Notes: generated from the sequence alone by a model not told the origin. A stretch of 64,000 bases of DNA from Mucilaginibacter terrenus (GCF_003432065.1 NZ_QWDE01000005.1:1-64000); one strand, 5' to 3'; numbered from the stretch's first letter, positions 16,041 to 26,043 are shown. Numbers and translations: made by a program.

Positions 16041-17645
16041 TTAAAAATTAAGGGTGATATTTACAGCGGTACCTTTGCCCGGGGCCGACTGCACGTCCAG
16101 CTTGCCATTATACAGGTTTACCCGGTTCTTAATACTGCTTAGCCCCGACCCGGATACTGCCCTCTCGTTCTCTTTATACCTAAAGCCTACCCCGTTGTCT
16201 TTTACGTGTATTTCTATGTGTTTATTTTTCTTTATCTCTATTTTAACCTGGCTAGCGCCTGAGTGTTTCATGCAATTGTTAAGCAGTTCCTGTATAATAC
16301 GGAAGATGCTTGTTTCCAGCACAATATCAGGCCGCTGATGAAAACCGGTGGCCCGGGTTTGAATATGCATTTTTGATGATGACAGCCGCTTAGCCAGCTC
16401 CTCAATAGTAGCCGGCAGCCCAAAATCAGTCAAAATAGAGGGCGCAAGCTCAAAGGAAATGTTCCTGGTTTCTGCAATTGCCTGGTCTATCAGCAAGTTG
16501 ATATCCTGCTGCTCGTTATTCAGCGGCCGCCCAGAATTCAATAAGCCCAGCTTTATTTTTATCCCATATAACAGCTGGCTTACACTGTCGTGCAGCGAAT
16601 CGCTGATGCGCCTGCGCTCGTTCTCCTCGGCAGTAAGGGTGGCCAGGCTAATTTCGTTCTGCTGGTTGCGCTTAAGTTTAATGGTCTCCTCTTCTATCCG
16701 GCGCTTTTCGGTTATATCTATAATTATACCGGCCAGCCTTTTAACGTTGCCAGCTTCATGTATAACATGCCCCCGTATACTGGCGTAAGATAACCCTCCT
16801 TCAGCATTCATAATGCGGGTTACTACATCAATCTCTTTATCAAAGTTAATGGAGTTACGAAAGCAGTGGTCAACCATTTCCCTATCCTCCGGGTGCAAAA
16901 TGTTGATGAAGTTTTTATATCCCCTGTCAAATCCGTTGCCGTGCATTCCGCCTAAAATATTACGGTTAAATTCGTCCAGGTAAAACTCCATAGTTTCCAG
17001 GTCGAGCTCCCAGGTACCCGCCGCGGATGCCTCTAGCGAAAGCTGTAGCCTGTCCTTGGTTTCGGCAAGCGCCCGCCGGGCTTCTATACTTTCGCTTATA
17101 TCAATAATAGCTACGTAATATTGCGGCTGCTCGCCCAAAGCAGCCTTTATTGCAATGCCTTCTATCTGCGCGTGAAATTCGCGCCCGGTTTGCGACCGCA
17201 TGGTAAGCTGGCAGCTCTCGCGCGCCCGCCTTATAGACATTTCATGATAAAAGCGGTAAAAAACATCCGTATGCACGGGCACAACAAATTGTATCAGCCG
17301 CTTGGAGGCAAGCCCCATTTTGCCGGTTTCCAACAAGGTTAGCCCGGCATTGTTAACATCAGTTACTACGCCCGAGCTGTTTAGGATGAAGTACCCTATT
17401 GGCGCCAGGTTGTAAATGCTGGAGAACCTTAGCTGCTGCAATTCCAACTCTTCGTTGGCAAGCTTCAGCTCGTCATTTTGCATTTCCAGCTCTATCTGGT
17501 GTACCTGCAGCTCCTGTAATATCGCTTGTACATCCTGCTCTGCGCCTGTAGCGTTGTTTTCGCCCGCGTTATCAACCGCCCGCTCTGCCATATCTCTCAG
17601 CCGACCGGGTAACATGTTATTTGATATGCCTGATTTGGGCTTCAA
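16041..17645 (-). CDS. PAS-domain sensor histidine kinase (HisKA_3, NarX-like)
   Basis: This soluble kinase of about 534 residues has an N-terminal coiled coil (40-75), two PAS domains (about 75-190 and 205-320), a HisKA_3 dimerisation domain with His in RRISDSLHDSVSQL, and an ATPase domain (NNCMKHSG, DNGVGF, GSGLSSI). There is no membrane segment, so it senses cytoplasmic cues. The start is TTG 17645 by a four-base overlap with the upstream stop (ATTGA); an ATG at 17615 is the alternative. This coupling ties it to the CheB-CheR fusion upstream. The NarL-type regulator at 14284 is its probable partner. Confidence 0.9.
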   Translation of the reverse strand: MKPKSGISNNMLPGRLRDMAERAVDNAGENNATGAEQDVQAILQELQVHQIELEMQNDELKLANEELELQQLRFSSIYNLAPIGYFILNSSGVVTDVNNAGLTLLETGKMGLASKRLIQFVVPVHTDVFYRFYHEMSIRRARESCQLTMRSQTGREFHAQIEGIAIKAALGEQPQYYVAIIDISESIEARRALAETKDRLQLSLEASAAGTWELDLETMEFYLDEFNRNILGGMHGNGFDRGYKNFINILHPEDREMVDHCFRNSINFDKEIDVVTRIMNAEGGLSYASIRGHVIHEAGNVKRLAGIIIDITEKRRIEEETIKLKRNQQNEISLATLTAEENERRRISDSLHDSVSQLLYGIKIKLGLLNSGRPLNNEQQDINLLIDQAIAETRNISFELAPSILTDFGLPATIEELAKRLSSSKMHIQTRATGFHQRPDIVLETSIFRIIQELLNNCMKHSGASQVKIEIKKNKHIEIHVKDNGVGFRYKENERAVSGSGLSSIKNRVNLYNGKLDVQSAPGKGTAVNITLNF

Positions 17646-20602
17646 TCCTGTTCTTTAGTTATTGTTAATAATGTAAGCGACGGTTGGTCTGTTTTCAAAT
17701 CGCGCAGCGGAACGGCTGTAAACTTATATTTCCCATTAACGCTGCCTTGTAAGGTGACCTGCGCAGATTCGGGCGTATGTGTCTTTTGGCTTTTATTTAA
17801 CATTTTCAATACCTTGTCTGTTTTAGTGTAGGCAGATAATATTGCAATGAAGTCGTGGCCTTTTACATCTTGCGCCGGCATAGAAAAGGTGTCCAGGAAA
17901 GCTTTATTCACTACTTTTACGTTATATTCGCCGTCTAACTGTATTACAGCATCAGTAACTACATTAACAACATCATCGGTATATCTGCTAAGCGTTTCAA
18001 GTTTATACTCTAACTGTTTGTAGCTGGTAATAAGTGTAAAGGTTAGCACCGCGCCGGATATAAAGTTGTCCAGCGTACGGTAAGGCATTATACGTACCCG
18101 GTACCATTCATCGGTCTTGGTTTTTACCTCTATCTCTTTGTTGGTAAGCTTTTCTATCACTTCTTTAATATCATTCTCCAGCGTAACGTTATCAAAGTTT
18201 GATACCACGTGTACTATTGGCCGGCCAACGTCTGTAGGGATAAGGTTAAACAGCTTGCGTACCTGCGGGGTGTACCTCAAAATATCCAGGTTGTTATCCA
18301 GGAAGATAGTGCCGATCTCGGTAGAGTCCAGCAGGTTCTTCATGTCGTTGTTCATGCGGGTAAGCTCATCTGCCTTGGCCTGATACTGCATGTTTATGGT
18401 CATCAGTTCCTCGTTGAGGGACTGCATTTCCTCTTTTGTCGTGAGCGATTCTTCGTTAGTGCTCTGTAATTCTTCATTGGTGCTCTGCAGCTCTTCGTTG
18501 GTAGACTTTAGCTCCTCTAACGATGTTTCCATCTGTTCTATAGTGCTGTTAAGCTGCTGCTTAGTGTATACCAGTTCTTTTTCCAACTCCTCTACAATGC
18601 CTGACGGCTGCTCGCTGGCCTTTTTAGACCGGGACGGTTTATTGACCAGTCCTCTATCTTCAAAAATAACCAGCACGAGGCCCTGCAGCCCGGTCTCTTC
18701 CAACAGCATGGCTTTAAGGTTGATGAGCCGTACCTTGTTACCCTCTTTTAGTTTTATGTCGTTTATGCTTGCGTGCTCCTTTTGTGCACGGGCCTGGTGT
18801 ATAAGGTTGCCTACTACATATCGCAGTTCTTCGCGGGCCATTTTATGTATGTTCATTGCTGCCTCGCCGTTCGGCAACTCTAAAAACTTACCTGTCTTGC
18901 CGTTGGTGTACAAAATGTCTCCTTTGTCGTTCACCAGTACAGATGACGGCGTAAATTTCTCGAGCAGTATGCGGTTAAAGGTGTCGGCTACCGAGCTTTT
19001 GCTGGCCAGCTTTTCGGGGTCATCCATTTTATTGGAGATAAGCGGATATTGTTTAGCTACATGGAACGGAAAATCTATCATTTTCCCCATCAGCGGGTTG
19101 CCTTCTTTGCGTTCGTACAGCTTCCACTTGGGGTCTGTTGATACAAACATATCTGTAAAGCCGCCGATGGTTTCGGCAGGGCCCATAAACATTATGGCGT
19201 TAGGATTAAGCGCGTAGTGGAATATAGGGATGATTTTTTTTTGCAGTTCGGTAGTAAGGTATATCATTACGTTGCGGCAGCAAAGCAGGTCCAGCCGGGT
19301 AAAGGGCGCGTCCTTTATTAAATTATGCTGCGCGAAAACGATCATGTCCCGCAGCTCCTTTTTTACCTGGTAAGTATTATCCCGTTTGGTAAAGAACTTC
19401 TCGAGCCTTTGTTCAGACACATCTGCTACTATATTATCAAAGTAGATACCGTTGCGCGCGTGGTCAATAGCTTCGGCATCCAGGTCGGTGGCAAACAGCT
19501 GTATTTTAGGCCACTCTTTTTTCTTCATGTCCTCCAGGCATTCAATCAGCAGCATTGCAGCGGAGTACGCCTCCTCGCCGGTGGAGCAGCCGGCTATCCA
19601 AACCCGTAAAGAATCGCCGTGCTTTTTATGTTTGATGAGCGCGCACATCTTGTTCTTAAGCGACTCAAATGCCGGGGCATCCCTAAAAAATTTGGTAACC
19701 CCTATCAGCAACTCGTTAAATAAAACATCTATTTCGGGCGGGTTCTCTCTCAGGAAACCAACGTAGCTAATGTAATCCGGCAGCTGGTGGTAGGCTATCC
19801 TGCGGTCGATACGGCGGGTGATGGTGCTTTTTTTATAAAGAGAAAAATCGTGCCCGGTTTGCGATCGCAGCAGCATCAGTATTTTTTGTATAGAGTTGGA
19901 GTTTTGTATGGCGGTGCGCACCTGGTCGCTTGCCTCCTCGGTAAGTACCGGGTGGTTAAGGTACTGGATCAGCTTAAGCGGCATTTCCTCGGGCGAGAGC
20001 ACATAGTCTACCAGGTTGGTGCTAATGGCGGCCAACGGCATGCTGTTGTACTGCGCGGTATCAGGGTCCTGCGCCATGGCCATCCCCAGCTTCTCCTTTA
20101 TCATGCGGATACCCGTCTCACCATCAGACCCCATCCCCGAGAAGATGATACCAACGGCACGGTTCCATTGATCGTCGGCAAGGCTCTGCAAAAAGTAGTC
20201 TATAGGCTGGCGGTAACCATTGGGCTTGCTTGGGGCCAACAGCAGCAGTTTGCGGTTGTGTATGCCCATATCTTTATTGGGCGGTATAATGTAAACCTTA
20301 TCCTGTTCTACGGCAATTCCATCAAAAGCCTCTACAACGGGCATGCTGGTAAATTTTTGTATCAGTTCGGCAACCTGCCCTTTGTGGTCGGGGTCCAGGT
20401 GAATGATGATCACAAATGCCATTCCGCTGTCTGCAGGCATATGCGTAAAGAACTTCTCAAATGATGGGAACGCACCAGCCGAGCCACCTATGGCTACAAT
20501 AGGAAACGACCTGCTCTTTTTTGTTTTAGAAGACCCTTCTTCTGACTTAGGTAAGGTTTCGGGTTTTATTTTGGGTTGTTGCTTAACGCTTTTGCTGGCC
20601 AT
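17642..20602 (-). CDS. CheB-CheR-PAS fusion signalling protein
   Basis: This 986-residue protein starts with a CheB methylesterase domain (about 30-215; serine in AIGGSAGAFPS, histidine in IIHLDPDHKG, aspartate in GMGSDGETG). A CheR methyltransferase follows (about 225-480; GVTKFFRDAP, SAM loop WIAGCSTGEEAYS, CCRNVMIYL). Then come a PAS-like segment, a long coiled coil (about 660-760) made of repeated STNEELQ/STNEE units, and two PAS domains to the end. Opposing methylation and demethylation in one chain is a known Bacteroidota and proteobacterial architecture outside flagellar chemotaxis. No CheA, CheW or receptor gene is in the window. It is first in the cluster and its stop overlaps the kinase start. 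Confidence 0.93.
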   Translation of the reverse strand: MASKSVKQQPKIKPETLPKSEEGSSKTKKSRSFPIVAIGGSAGAFPSFEKFFTHMPADSGMAFVIIIHLDPDHKGQVAELIQKFTSMPVVEAFDGIAVEQDKVYIIPPNKDMGIHNRKLLLLAPSKPNGYRQPIDYFLQSLADDQWNRAVGIIFSGMGSDGETGIRMIKEKLGMAMAQDPDTAQYNSMPLAAISTNLVDYVLSPEEMPLKLIQYLNHPVLTEEASDQVRTAIQNSNSIQKILMLLRSQTGHDFSLYKKSTITRRIDRRIAYHQLPDYISYVGFLRENPPEIDVLFNELLIGVTKFFRDAPAFESLKNKMCALIKHKKHGDSLRVWIAGCSTGEEAYSAAMLLIECLEDMKKKEWPKIQLFATDLDAEAIDHARNGIYFDNIVADVSEQRLEKFFTKRDNTYQVKKELRDMIVFAQHNLIKDAPFTRLDLLCCRNVMIYLTTELQKKIIPIFHYALNPNAIMFMGPAETIGGFTDMFVSTDPKWKLYERKEGNPLMGKMIDFPFHVAKQYPLISNKMDDPEKLASKSSVADTFNRILLEKFTPSSVLVNDKGDILYTNGKTGKFLELPNGEAAMNIHKMAREELRYVVGNLIHQARAQKEHASINDIKLKEGNKVRLINLKAMLLEETGLQGLVLVIFEDRGLVNKPSRSKKASEQPSGIVEELEKELVYTKQQLNSTIEQMETSLEELKSTNEELQSTNEELQSTNEESLTTKEEMQSLNEELMTINMQYQAKADELTRMNNDMKNLLDSTEIGTIFLDNNLDILRYTPQVRKLFNLIPTDVGRPIVHVVSNFDNVTLENDIKEVIEKLTNKEIEVKTKTDEWYRVRIMPYRTLDNFISGAVLTFTLITSYKQLEYKLETLSRYTDDVVNVVTDAVIQLDGEYNVKVVNKAFLDTFSMPAQDVKGHDFIAILSAYTKTDKVLKMLNKSQKTHTPESAQVTLQGSVNGKYKFTAVPLRDLKTDQPSLTLLTITKEQD

Positions 20603-20692
20603 TGTGTATAGTTAAAGCTTGTTGCCGGTTTAAGTAAAAGTAGGAATTTATTAACGGCAGAGGGTTTACTCCCGGCGCGTTTAATTAAACAT

Positions 20693-20700
20693 CAAAGTTA
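20693..20700 (-). promoter_or_regulatory. Candidate -7 box for the CheB-CheR cluster
   Basis: TAACTTTG on the minus strand matches TAnnTTTG exactly, about 90 bases before the fusion gene start. No TTG lies at the expected upstream distance, so the promoter may need an activator or may be a chance match. Confidence 0.3.
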
Positions 20701-20765
20701 ATAATATACTAAGCACGCGTTATTGATGCAGCCGTTACTTTTTAGCTGCATCTGATAAATAAAAA

Positions 20766-20793
20766 AGCCGGGCAAGCTTGCGCTTACCCGGCT
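20766..20793 (-). terminator. Intrinsic terminator after susC-susD pair
   Basis: AGCCGGG (20766-20772) and CCCGGCT (20787-20793) form a stem that continues after one mismatch with AAGC/GCTT. On the minus strand it is followed by TTTTTATTTATT. It lies just downstream of the SusD stop. Confidence 0.88.
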
Positions 20794-20817
20794 GGTGAAA
20801 GGTTTGGGGGACTGTAT

Positions 20818-22686
20818 TTATTGTACCTTATCCAACGGCGCAATATTGCTTTCAGATCCGGCGTAGCCTTTGTTCTGATTGATGTGACCGTTTATATTCA
20901 GGTCTATATCGTTCTGCGGTATCGGCCACAGCACGTGGTACGGCGATATAGTGTAATGGTTACCCGAGTTGGTTATAACATTTGGGTTCTTGTAGAAATC
21001 GTTCTTTTCCATAATCCTGTCGTAAAAGAAGTTATTGGTAGAGAACGAGGCCACATTATACGATTTACCATTATACGCAGCCTTACCTGTTTGCGCAAAT
21101 ATGAACGCCATACGGGTAAGCTCGGTTTTACGCGGCTCTTCCCAGTACAGTTCGCGCTGGCGCTCATCCAGTATGGTACCGATGTTTACAGCGCTTGCAT
21201 CTGTAAGCGGCTGTGCTTTTGCACGTGCGCGCACTTTGTTAATATCGTCCATAGCCTGGGCGTTCTGGCCTTTCCACCAGTAAGCTTCGGCGCGCAGCAG
21301 GTAGGTCTCTGCCAGGCGGAACACATACCAGTCGGTGTTGGTACCGCGTGGCGGGCTCCACCATTTATCTACAGCAGTAGGACCAGAACCGATGAATACT
21401 TTGTAGTGCGGCCAGCCAAACCACGCGCGGATGGTATCCTTAGCACCATTCAGGAAACGTTTGTTTACGTTATCTGCGGTGTATTGCTCCAGCTTTTTAC
21501 CATACCAGGTAGGGTCAGAAGTTTTGATGGCCGGGTTGTTGTAAACCAGATCGGTCATGTCCATCCACATGCCTTTGGCGTGGCGCAGGTCGGTGTTATC
21601 GTTCCAGATGTATTTGGTAGCATAAGGTGTACCGCGCAAGCGGCCAATACCACGGCCATACCACAACGTAAGCGGAAACTCCTCAGTAATCTTATCGGAT
21701 ATACCCGGTTTTAACGCACCCGGGGTTAAGATGGTACCATTATGCCACATGGGCACACAGTTACGCATCACCTGCGATCCGTTGGCAGTAGCACCGTCCA
21801 GCGTTTCCCGGTCAACAACAATATAAAGCGCTTCTGTATTTGCAGCAATAGCTTTGTTTTCAGGGCGGTGAAGGTCCCAAATCACGTTTTTTGATGCATC
21901 GCCTGCAACTATACCAAACCGGTTGGTCATCAATGCATAAGGCCCGTTAATAGCGAGGTTACATGCTGCAATAGCCTCATCAAACAAGCCTAATGCTAAG
22001 TCTATTTTTGCAAGCAAGTGGCCTGCAGCACCCCTGGAAGGCTCGCCCTTATTGCCATTATCTACTAATTTAGTTACAGCAAAATCAAGATCGGCTTTCA
22101 TTTGCTTTAGAATTACCATGCGCTGGGTGGTAAAATAGCCGGTATTGACGCCGGTTTCTTCTTTTAACACCAACGGCACATCACCAAACTCATGCACCAG
22201 GCGGTAGTACCGGTAAGCACGATGAAAGTATGCACCCGCCAGCACCTTGTTCTTTTCGTCTTCAGATGACCATGTTGCATCATTTATTCTGGAGATAATT
22301 ACATTGGCATCATGCACACCTTGCCACCAAACCTGCCAGTAGCGCCCTATTTTATTGTAGTCATCGCTGTTAAGGTTAGCGGTTGGAGTTATTCGTACGT
22401 TTAAGTCCTGAGCCGGTGTAGTCTTATCTGTTGTTCCTTCAACTGCCGCATCGGTAAATAACGATTCTGTTAAAAGCGGCGCTGCATCACCAAAGAACTC
22501 AAACCTAACACTAAGGTTTAAGTTTAGCAATGCTGCCCTAAAAGCTGCCGGAGAATTTAGCGTATTGCCTGGCGTAAACTTAGATGGAGCCTCTGGAACA
22601 AGCTCGCTGCGTTTGGTACATCCGCTTGCTGCAACTATCGCAGCAATTGCAAATCCTGCTATTATGTTCTTATTAATCATTTTCAT
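20818..22686 (-). CDS. SusD/RagB-family nutrient-binding outer-membrane lipoprotein
   Basis: This 622-residue lipoprotein has a signal peptide ending in a lipobox (VAASGC, Cys near residue 23) and the helical TPR-like fold of SusD proteins. Typical stretches are GAYFHRAYRYYRLVHEFGDVPLV, RGAAGHLLAKIDLALG and the C-terminal DERQRELYWEEPRKTEL. SusD acts as the lid of the SusC transporter and captures oligosaccharides at the cell surface. It is 18 bases downstream of SusC. Two starts are possible, 22686 and 22680. No SusE/SusF-type surface glycan-binding gene follows; a terminator does. Confidence 0.95.
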   Translation of the reverse strand: MKMINKNIIAGFAIAAIVAASGCTKRSELVPEAPSKFTPGNTLNSPAAFRAALLNLNLSVRFEFFGDAAPLLTESLFTDAAVEGTTDKTTPAQDLNVRITPTANLNSDDYNKIGRYWQVWWQGVHDANVIISRINDATWSSEDEKNKVLAGAYFHRAYRYYRLVHEFGDVPLVLKEETGVNTGYFTTQRMVILKQMKADLDFAVTKLVDNGNKGEPSRGAAGHLLAKIDLALGLFDEAIAACNLAINGPYALMTNRFGIVAGDASKNVIWDLHRPENKAIAANTEALYIVVDRETLDGATANGSQVMRNCVPMWHNGTILTPGALKPGISDKITEEFPLTLWYGRGIGRLRGTPYATKYIWNDNTDLRHAKGMWMDMTDLVYNNPAIKTSDPTWYGKKLEQYTADNVNKRFLNGAKDTIRAWFGWPHYKVFIGSGPTAVDKWWSPPRGTNTDWYVFRLAETYLLRAEAYWWKGQNAQAMDDINKVRARAKAQPLTDASAVNIGTILDERQRELYWEEPRKTELTRMAFIFAQTGKAAYNGKSYNVASFSTNNFFYDRIMEKNDFYKNPNVITNSGNHYTISPYHVLWPIPQNDIDLNINGHINQNKGYAGSESNIAPLDKVQ

Positions 22687-22704
22687 TTTCTTATCTCTTT
22701 TACA

Positions 22705-25700
22705 TTAGAAAGTCACGTTGAAACCAGCTGACAAGTAGCGTGGTGTAGGACCGTTGTTTTGAGGATCCCACAGCGGCCAATTGGATATTACTGCTGCGTT
22801 AGTAGCATTAACAAACAACTTAGCACTGGACATACCCGCACGTTTGATTAGTGCCGGGCTGAAGGTGTAACCTAACGATACAGTTTGCAGCCTTGCAAAC
22901 GAGGCTTTACGCCAAACGTTAATAGTAGTACCGGAAGAGCCTGAATTTAGCCTTGCGTAATCGTTAATCGGATTGTCCGGCGTCCAGTAAGGGAGCACAT
23001 AAGAGTTCATACGCCCGTAGCCAACGCTGCCCGCATTGTTAGTTGCCTGGTTGTACTGCCTCAACTGGCCAATGCTTGATACCAGCATGAAGGAAAAGTC
23101 AAAGTTTCTCAGGAAGTTGAAATCGTTACGTAACGACCATGTAAACTTTGGATTAGTTGTACCAAGAAAAACTTTATCATCGTTCGTGAATTTAAAGTCG
23201 CCGTTCATGTCCTGCAATTTAAAGTCACCTGGCTTAGCACCGTACTTAGCAGCCTCGGTAGCATCAGGAGTTTGCCACACACCAAGTATCTTGTAGTCCC
23301 AAACAACATTTACGTCGCGGCCGATAAACCAGCCGTTACCACGATCATCATTCTCAAGCGTTACTGTATTACCGTTCGCATCGGTTGACTGGTATTCACC
23401 ATAGAGGTGAACTATTTTATTACGGTTCATGTAAAATGTACCAGTAGCATTCCAATTGAAGTTGCGGCTTTTCATGACCTTGCCTTCCAGCAGAACCTCG
23501 ATACCTTTGTTGTTTACCTGGCCTATATTGGTAAGCAGATTAGACGTAACTAAACCTTGTATGCTTGCTAATGAGCGGTTAACAATGAGATTGGTAGTTT
23601 TACGGCTGTAAACATCTACCGAACCACTTATCCTGTTGTTCAGTATAGCAAAGTCTAACCCAAGGTTGGGGCCTGTAACACGTTCCCACGTAAGATCGTT
23701 GTTTTGCAATGACGTTACATAGATGCTGTTGTTATTAACAACCACGCCGCCTGGCGTAACTGTAGGATACTTACCTGCAACAATAGTTGCAAGAGCCAGG
23801 CTCGGGTCTGCTGTGCCGCTTGATAAGCGGTTACCGTTTGAACCATAGCCTACACGGAGTTTACCGTAGTTAAGCCACTTAAAAGCATCCTTTTTAAAGA
23901 ACCCTTCGTCGCTGAAAGTCCATGCAACGGCAACATCGCCGTAGGTCTGCCTGGGTTGTTTCAAGCCAAAAGGAGAGAAACCATCACGACGCACAGTACC
24001 TGTAATGTTGTATTTACCCATTAAGGTATAATTAAGACGCCCCATTAAAGCATCAGCATTATAAACCCGGTCGTCACTGCTTTCAATAGGTAGTGTACCT
24101 GCACCAATGTTGTGGTAGCCCAATACATCGCTAGGGCTGAATTGAGTGTTTGATGTATTTGTATACCAGGTTTGGTATTTTTCTTTGTTTAGCAGGAAGG
24201 TCGCGTCGAAAGCGTGTACTCCAAACGTTTTATTCCAGGTCAGGATATTGTCCAAATTGTAACGGTACCTGGTTTCCATCGTACGCTGACCGGTACCTCC
24301 CGCCAACTCGTTGGGGTTAGCCACAGGCCGGAAAAAAAAGTTGCGATAGGACTCAAACTGCGGAGAAAAATTAAGCGTGTATTTAAATCCAAAAGGCAGA
24401 TCAACCCTGGTGAACAATGTAGAAAACAGCACGTTTTGCACGTTCACGTTCTGGTTGTATTGCTGCCCAAGGAAAGGGTTACGCTGATTTAAGCCGCTGT
24501 CATCGGTGTCAATCCTACGAAGGCTGCCGTCTGCGTTGTAAACGTCGCCGTAAGGAGAGGAGGCTATAATTTGCGTCCAATCGGCCTCGGTACGATCTAT
24601 AGACTGGCCCGAAAGCGATCCGGCTGATGCGCCTTCATCACGTACGGCGTATTGCGCGTTAACACCTATAGTAAGAAACTTTGCTGCTTTGCCTTCCAGG
24701 TTAACACGGAAACGGGTATTGTTGTACTGTCCGCCTTTAATCAGGTTCTCGTTCTTTGTAAAGTTGCCTGAAAAATAGTAGCTAACATTATCGCCTCGAC
24801 CAGATAAACTTGCTGTGTAATCCTGGCGTAAACCGTTTCGAAAGATAAGCTTTGACCAATCTGTAACTTTGTTGTTTTGATAATTGGCTATTTCATTTCC
24901 GAATAACCCTAAACGCTGCAGATACACTGTAACCGGATCACCTGTAGCCCCGTTCAGGAACTGATCTACAGTTACCCCACTGGGAAGGGCGCGCGGATCG
25001 CTATAGTAGTAATATGGATTAGATGAGTTGGCACTACGCTGTACATCTGCTCTCCATTTCAGGAAATCTTCTCCCTGGTAATACTGTTGGTTCTGCAGCA
25101 ATTGAGCAACACCAACATTGCCATTAAGCGTGATTACAGAACCACCTTTTTTGCCTTTTTTGGTAGTTATAGCTACAACACCACCTGCGGCTTGGGCACC
25201 ATAAACTGCAAGAGCACTCGGGTCACGCAGTACATCTACGCGGTCTATGTCATTCGGGTTAATATCGGCAAGTTCACCAAAGTAAATTACACCGTCCAAC
25301 ACAATAAGCGGACGGATATTTGCTGAAAGGCTAGCTTGTCCCCTCAATTGCAAATCGCCAACACCGCCACCCTTAGGTGATGTATTAAGACCTACAGATA
25401 TACCGGGAACAGCGCCACGAATTACATCTGTAACGCTTTGTGGGTTATCATTTTCAAACTTATCGGCTTTTATACTGGTAATAGCACCGGTAACATCTTT
25501 TTGTGCACGGGTGCCATAACCAATTACCACTACCTCGTCAAGTTGTTTACTGTTATCTGCCAAAGTTACGTCAACAGTTGTACGCCCGTTAATTTGTACC
25601 TCCTGAGTGGTGTAGCCTATAAAGCTGAACACAAGCGTACCATTGCCAGCCGCGCTTATGGTATAAGCGCCGTTCACGTCGCTCATTACCCCGGTGCCCG

Positions 25701-25842
25701 TTGTTTTATTTTTTACGGTAACACCGGGAATTGTAACGCCCTTGCTATCCTTTATCACACCTTTTACGGTAAGTTCCTGCGCAAAGGACACCGTGAAAGT
25801 TGTAAGGAGCAGAGCAATAATTAAAGTAAGTTTTCTTTTCAT
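22705..25842 (-). CDS. SusC/RagA-family TonB-dependent outer-membrane transporter
   Basis: This 1045-residue protein has a Sec signal (MKRKLTLIIALLLTTFTVSFAQ), a CarboxypepD_reg-like domain (about 25-105; VKGVIKDSKGVTIPGVTVKN), a plug domain (about 115-225; VVIGYGTRAQKDVTGAI, VLRDPSALAVYG) and a 22-strand barrel that ends in LSAGFNVTF with a C-terminal aromatic. With the SusD downstream it imports oligosaccharides with energy from TonB. The neighbouring uronate genes suggest an acidic glycan substrate. The start ATG 25842 lies 56 bases from a 27-bp near-continuous palindrome. Confidence 0.96.
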   Translation of the reverse strand: MKRKLTLIIALLLTTFTVSFAQELTVKGVIKDSKGVTIPGVTVKNKTTGTGVMSDVNGAYTISAAGNGTLVFSFIGYTTQEVQINGRTTVDVTLADNSKQLDEVVVIGYGTRAQKDVTGAITSIKADKFENDNPQSVTDVIRGAVPGISVGLNTSPKGGGVGDLQLRGQASLSANIRPLIVLDGVIYFGELADINPNDIDRVDVLRDPSALAVYGAQAAGGVVAITTKKGKKGGSVITLNGNVGVAQLLQNQQYYQGEDFLKWRADVQRSANSSNPYYYYSDPRALPSGVTVDQFLNGATGDPVTVYLQRLGLFGNEIANYQNNKVTDWSKLIFRNGLRQDYTASLSGRGDNVSYYFSGNFTKNENLIKGGQYNNTRFRVNLEGKAAKFLTIGVNAQYAVRDEGASAGSLSGQSIDRTEADWTQIIASSPYGDVYNADGSLRRIDTDDSGLNQRNPFLGQQYNQNVNVQNVLFSTLFTRVDLPFGFKYTLNFSPQFESYRNFFFRPVANPNELAGGTGQRTMETRYRYNLDNILTWNKTFGVHAFDATFLLNKEKYQTWYTNTSNTQFSPSDVLGYHNIGAGTLPIESSDDRVYNADALMGRLNYTLMGKYNITGTVRRDGFSPFGLKQPRQTYGDVAVAWTFSDEGFFKKDAFKWLNYGKLRVGYGSNGNRLSSGTADPSLALATIVAGKYPTVTPGGVVVNNNSIYVTSLQNNDLTWERVTGPNLGLDFAILNNRISGSVDVYSRKTTNLIVNRSLASIQGLVTSNLLTNIGQVNNKGIEVLLEGKVMKSRNFNWNATGTFYMNRNKIVHLYGEYQSTDANGNTVTLENDDRGNGWFIGRDVNVVWDYKILGVWQTPDATEAAKYGAKPGDFKLQDMNGDFKFTNDDKVFLGTTNPKFTWSLRNDFNFLRNFDFSFMLVSSIGQLRQYNQATNNAGSVGYGRMNSYVLPYWTPDNPINDYARLNSGSSGTTINVWRKASFARLQTVSLGYTFSPALIKRAGMSSAKLFVNATNAAVISNWPLWDPQNNGPTPRYLSAGFNVTF

Positions 25843-25897
25843 AATCTATCATTATTGTTTCCTGATTTACTAAGCAGCATTTCAGCTGCGGATGGTC

Positions 25898-25924
25898 AAA
25901 TCGACAAACCTGGTTTGTCGATTT
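25898..25924. promoter_or_regulatory. Perfect palindrome upstream of susC
   Basis: AAATCGACAAACC (25898-25910) and GGTTTGTCGATTT (25912-25924) are perfect 13-bp inverted arms around a single base. It is 56 bases before the susC start and lies inside the probable leader. On the minus strand no T run follows, so it is more likely an operator or an RNA hairpin than a terminator. Its odd centre differs from the CG-centred LacI-type sites near kduI. Confidence 0.6.
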
Positions 25925-26011
25925 TGCGTGTGCAGATACCTGCGATCTGGAGTTCACTACATCATGCTTAGTTCCGGTTTTTAATTGGTTAAATACTGGT
26001 AATTGGAACTG

Positions 26012-26043
26012 TAAATGTAGCGTGAGAAGGCTATTAAATGCAA
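26012..26043 (-). promoter_or_regulatory. Candidate susC promoter
   Basis: On the minus strand TTG (26043-26041) is followed after 21 bases by TACATTTA (26019-26012), one mismatch from TAnnTTTG. Transcription would begin near 26005, giving a leader of about 160 bases that contains the palindrome at 25898-25924. The match is modest. Confidence 0.3.

Noticed and set aside
14284..20602. Flagellar or gliding chemotaxis operon
   Set aside because: CheB and CheR domains are present, but there is no CheA, CheW, receptor or motility gene in the window.
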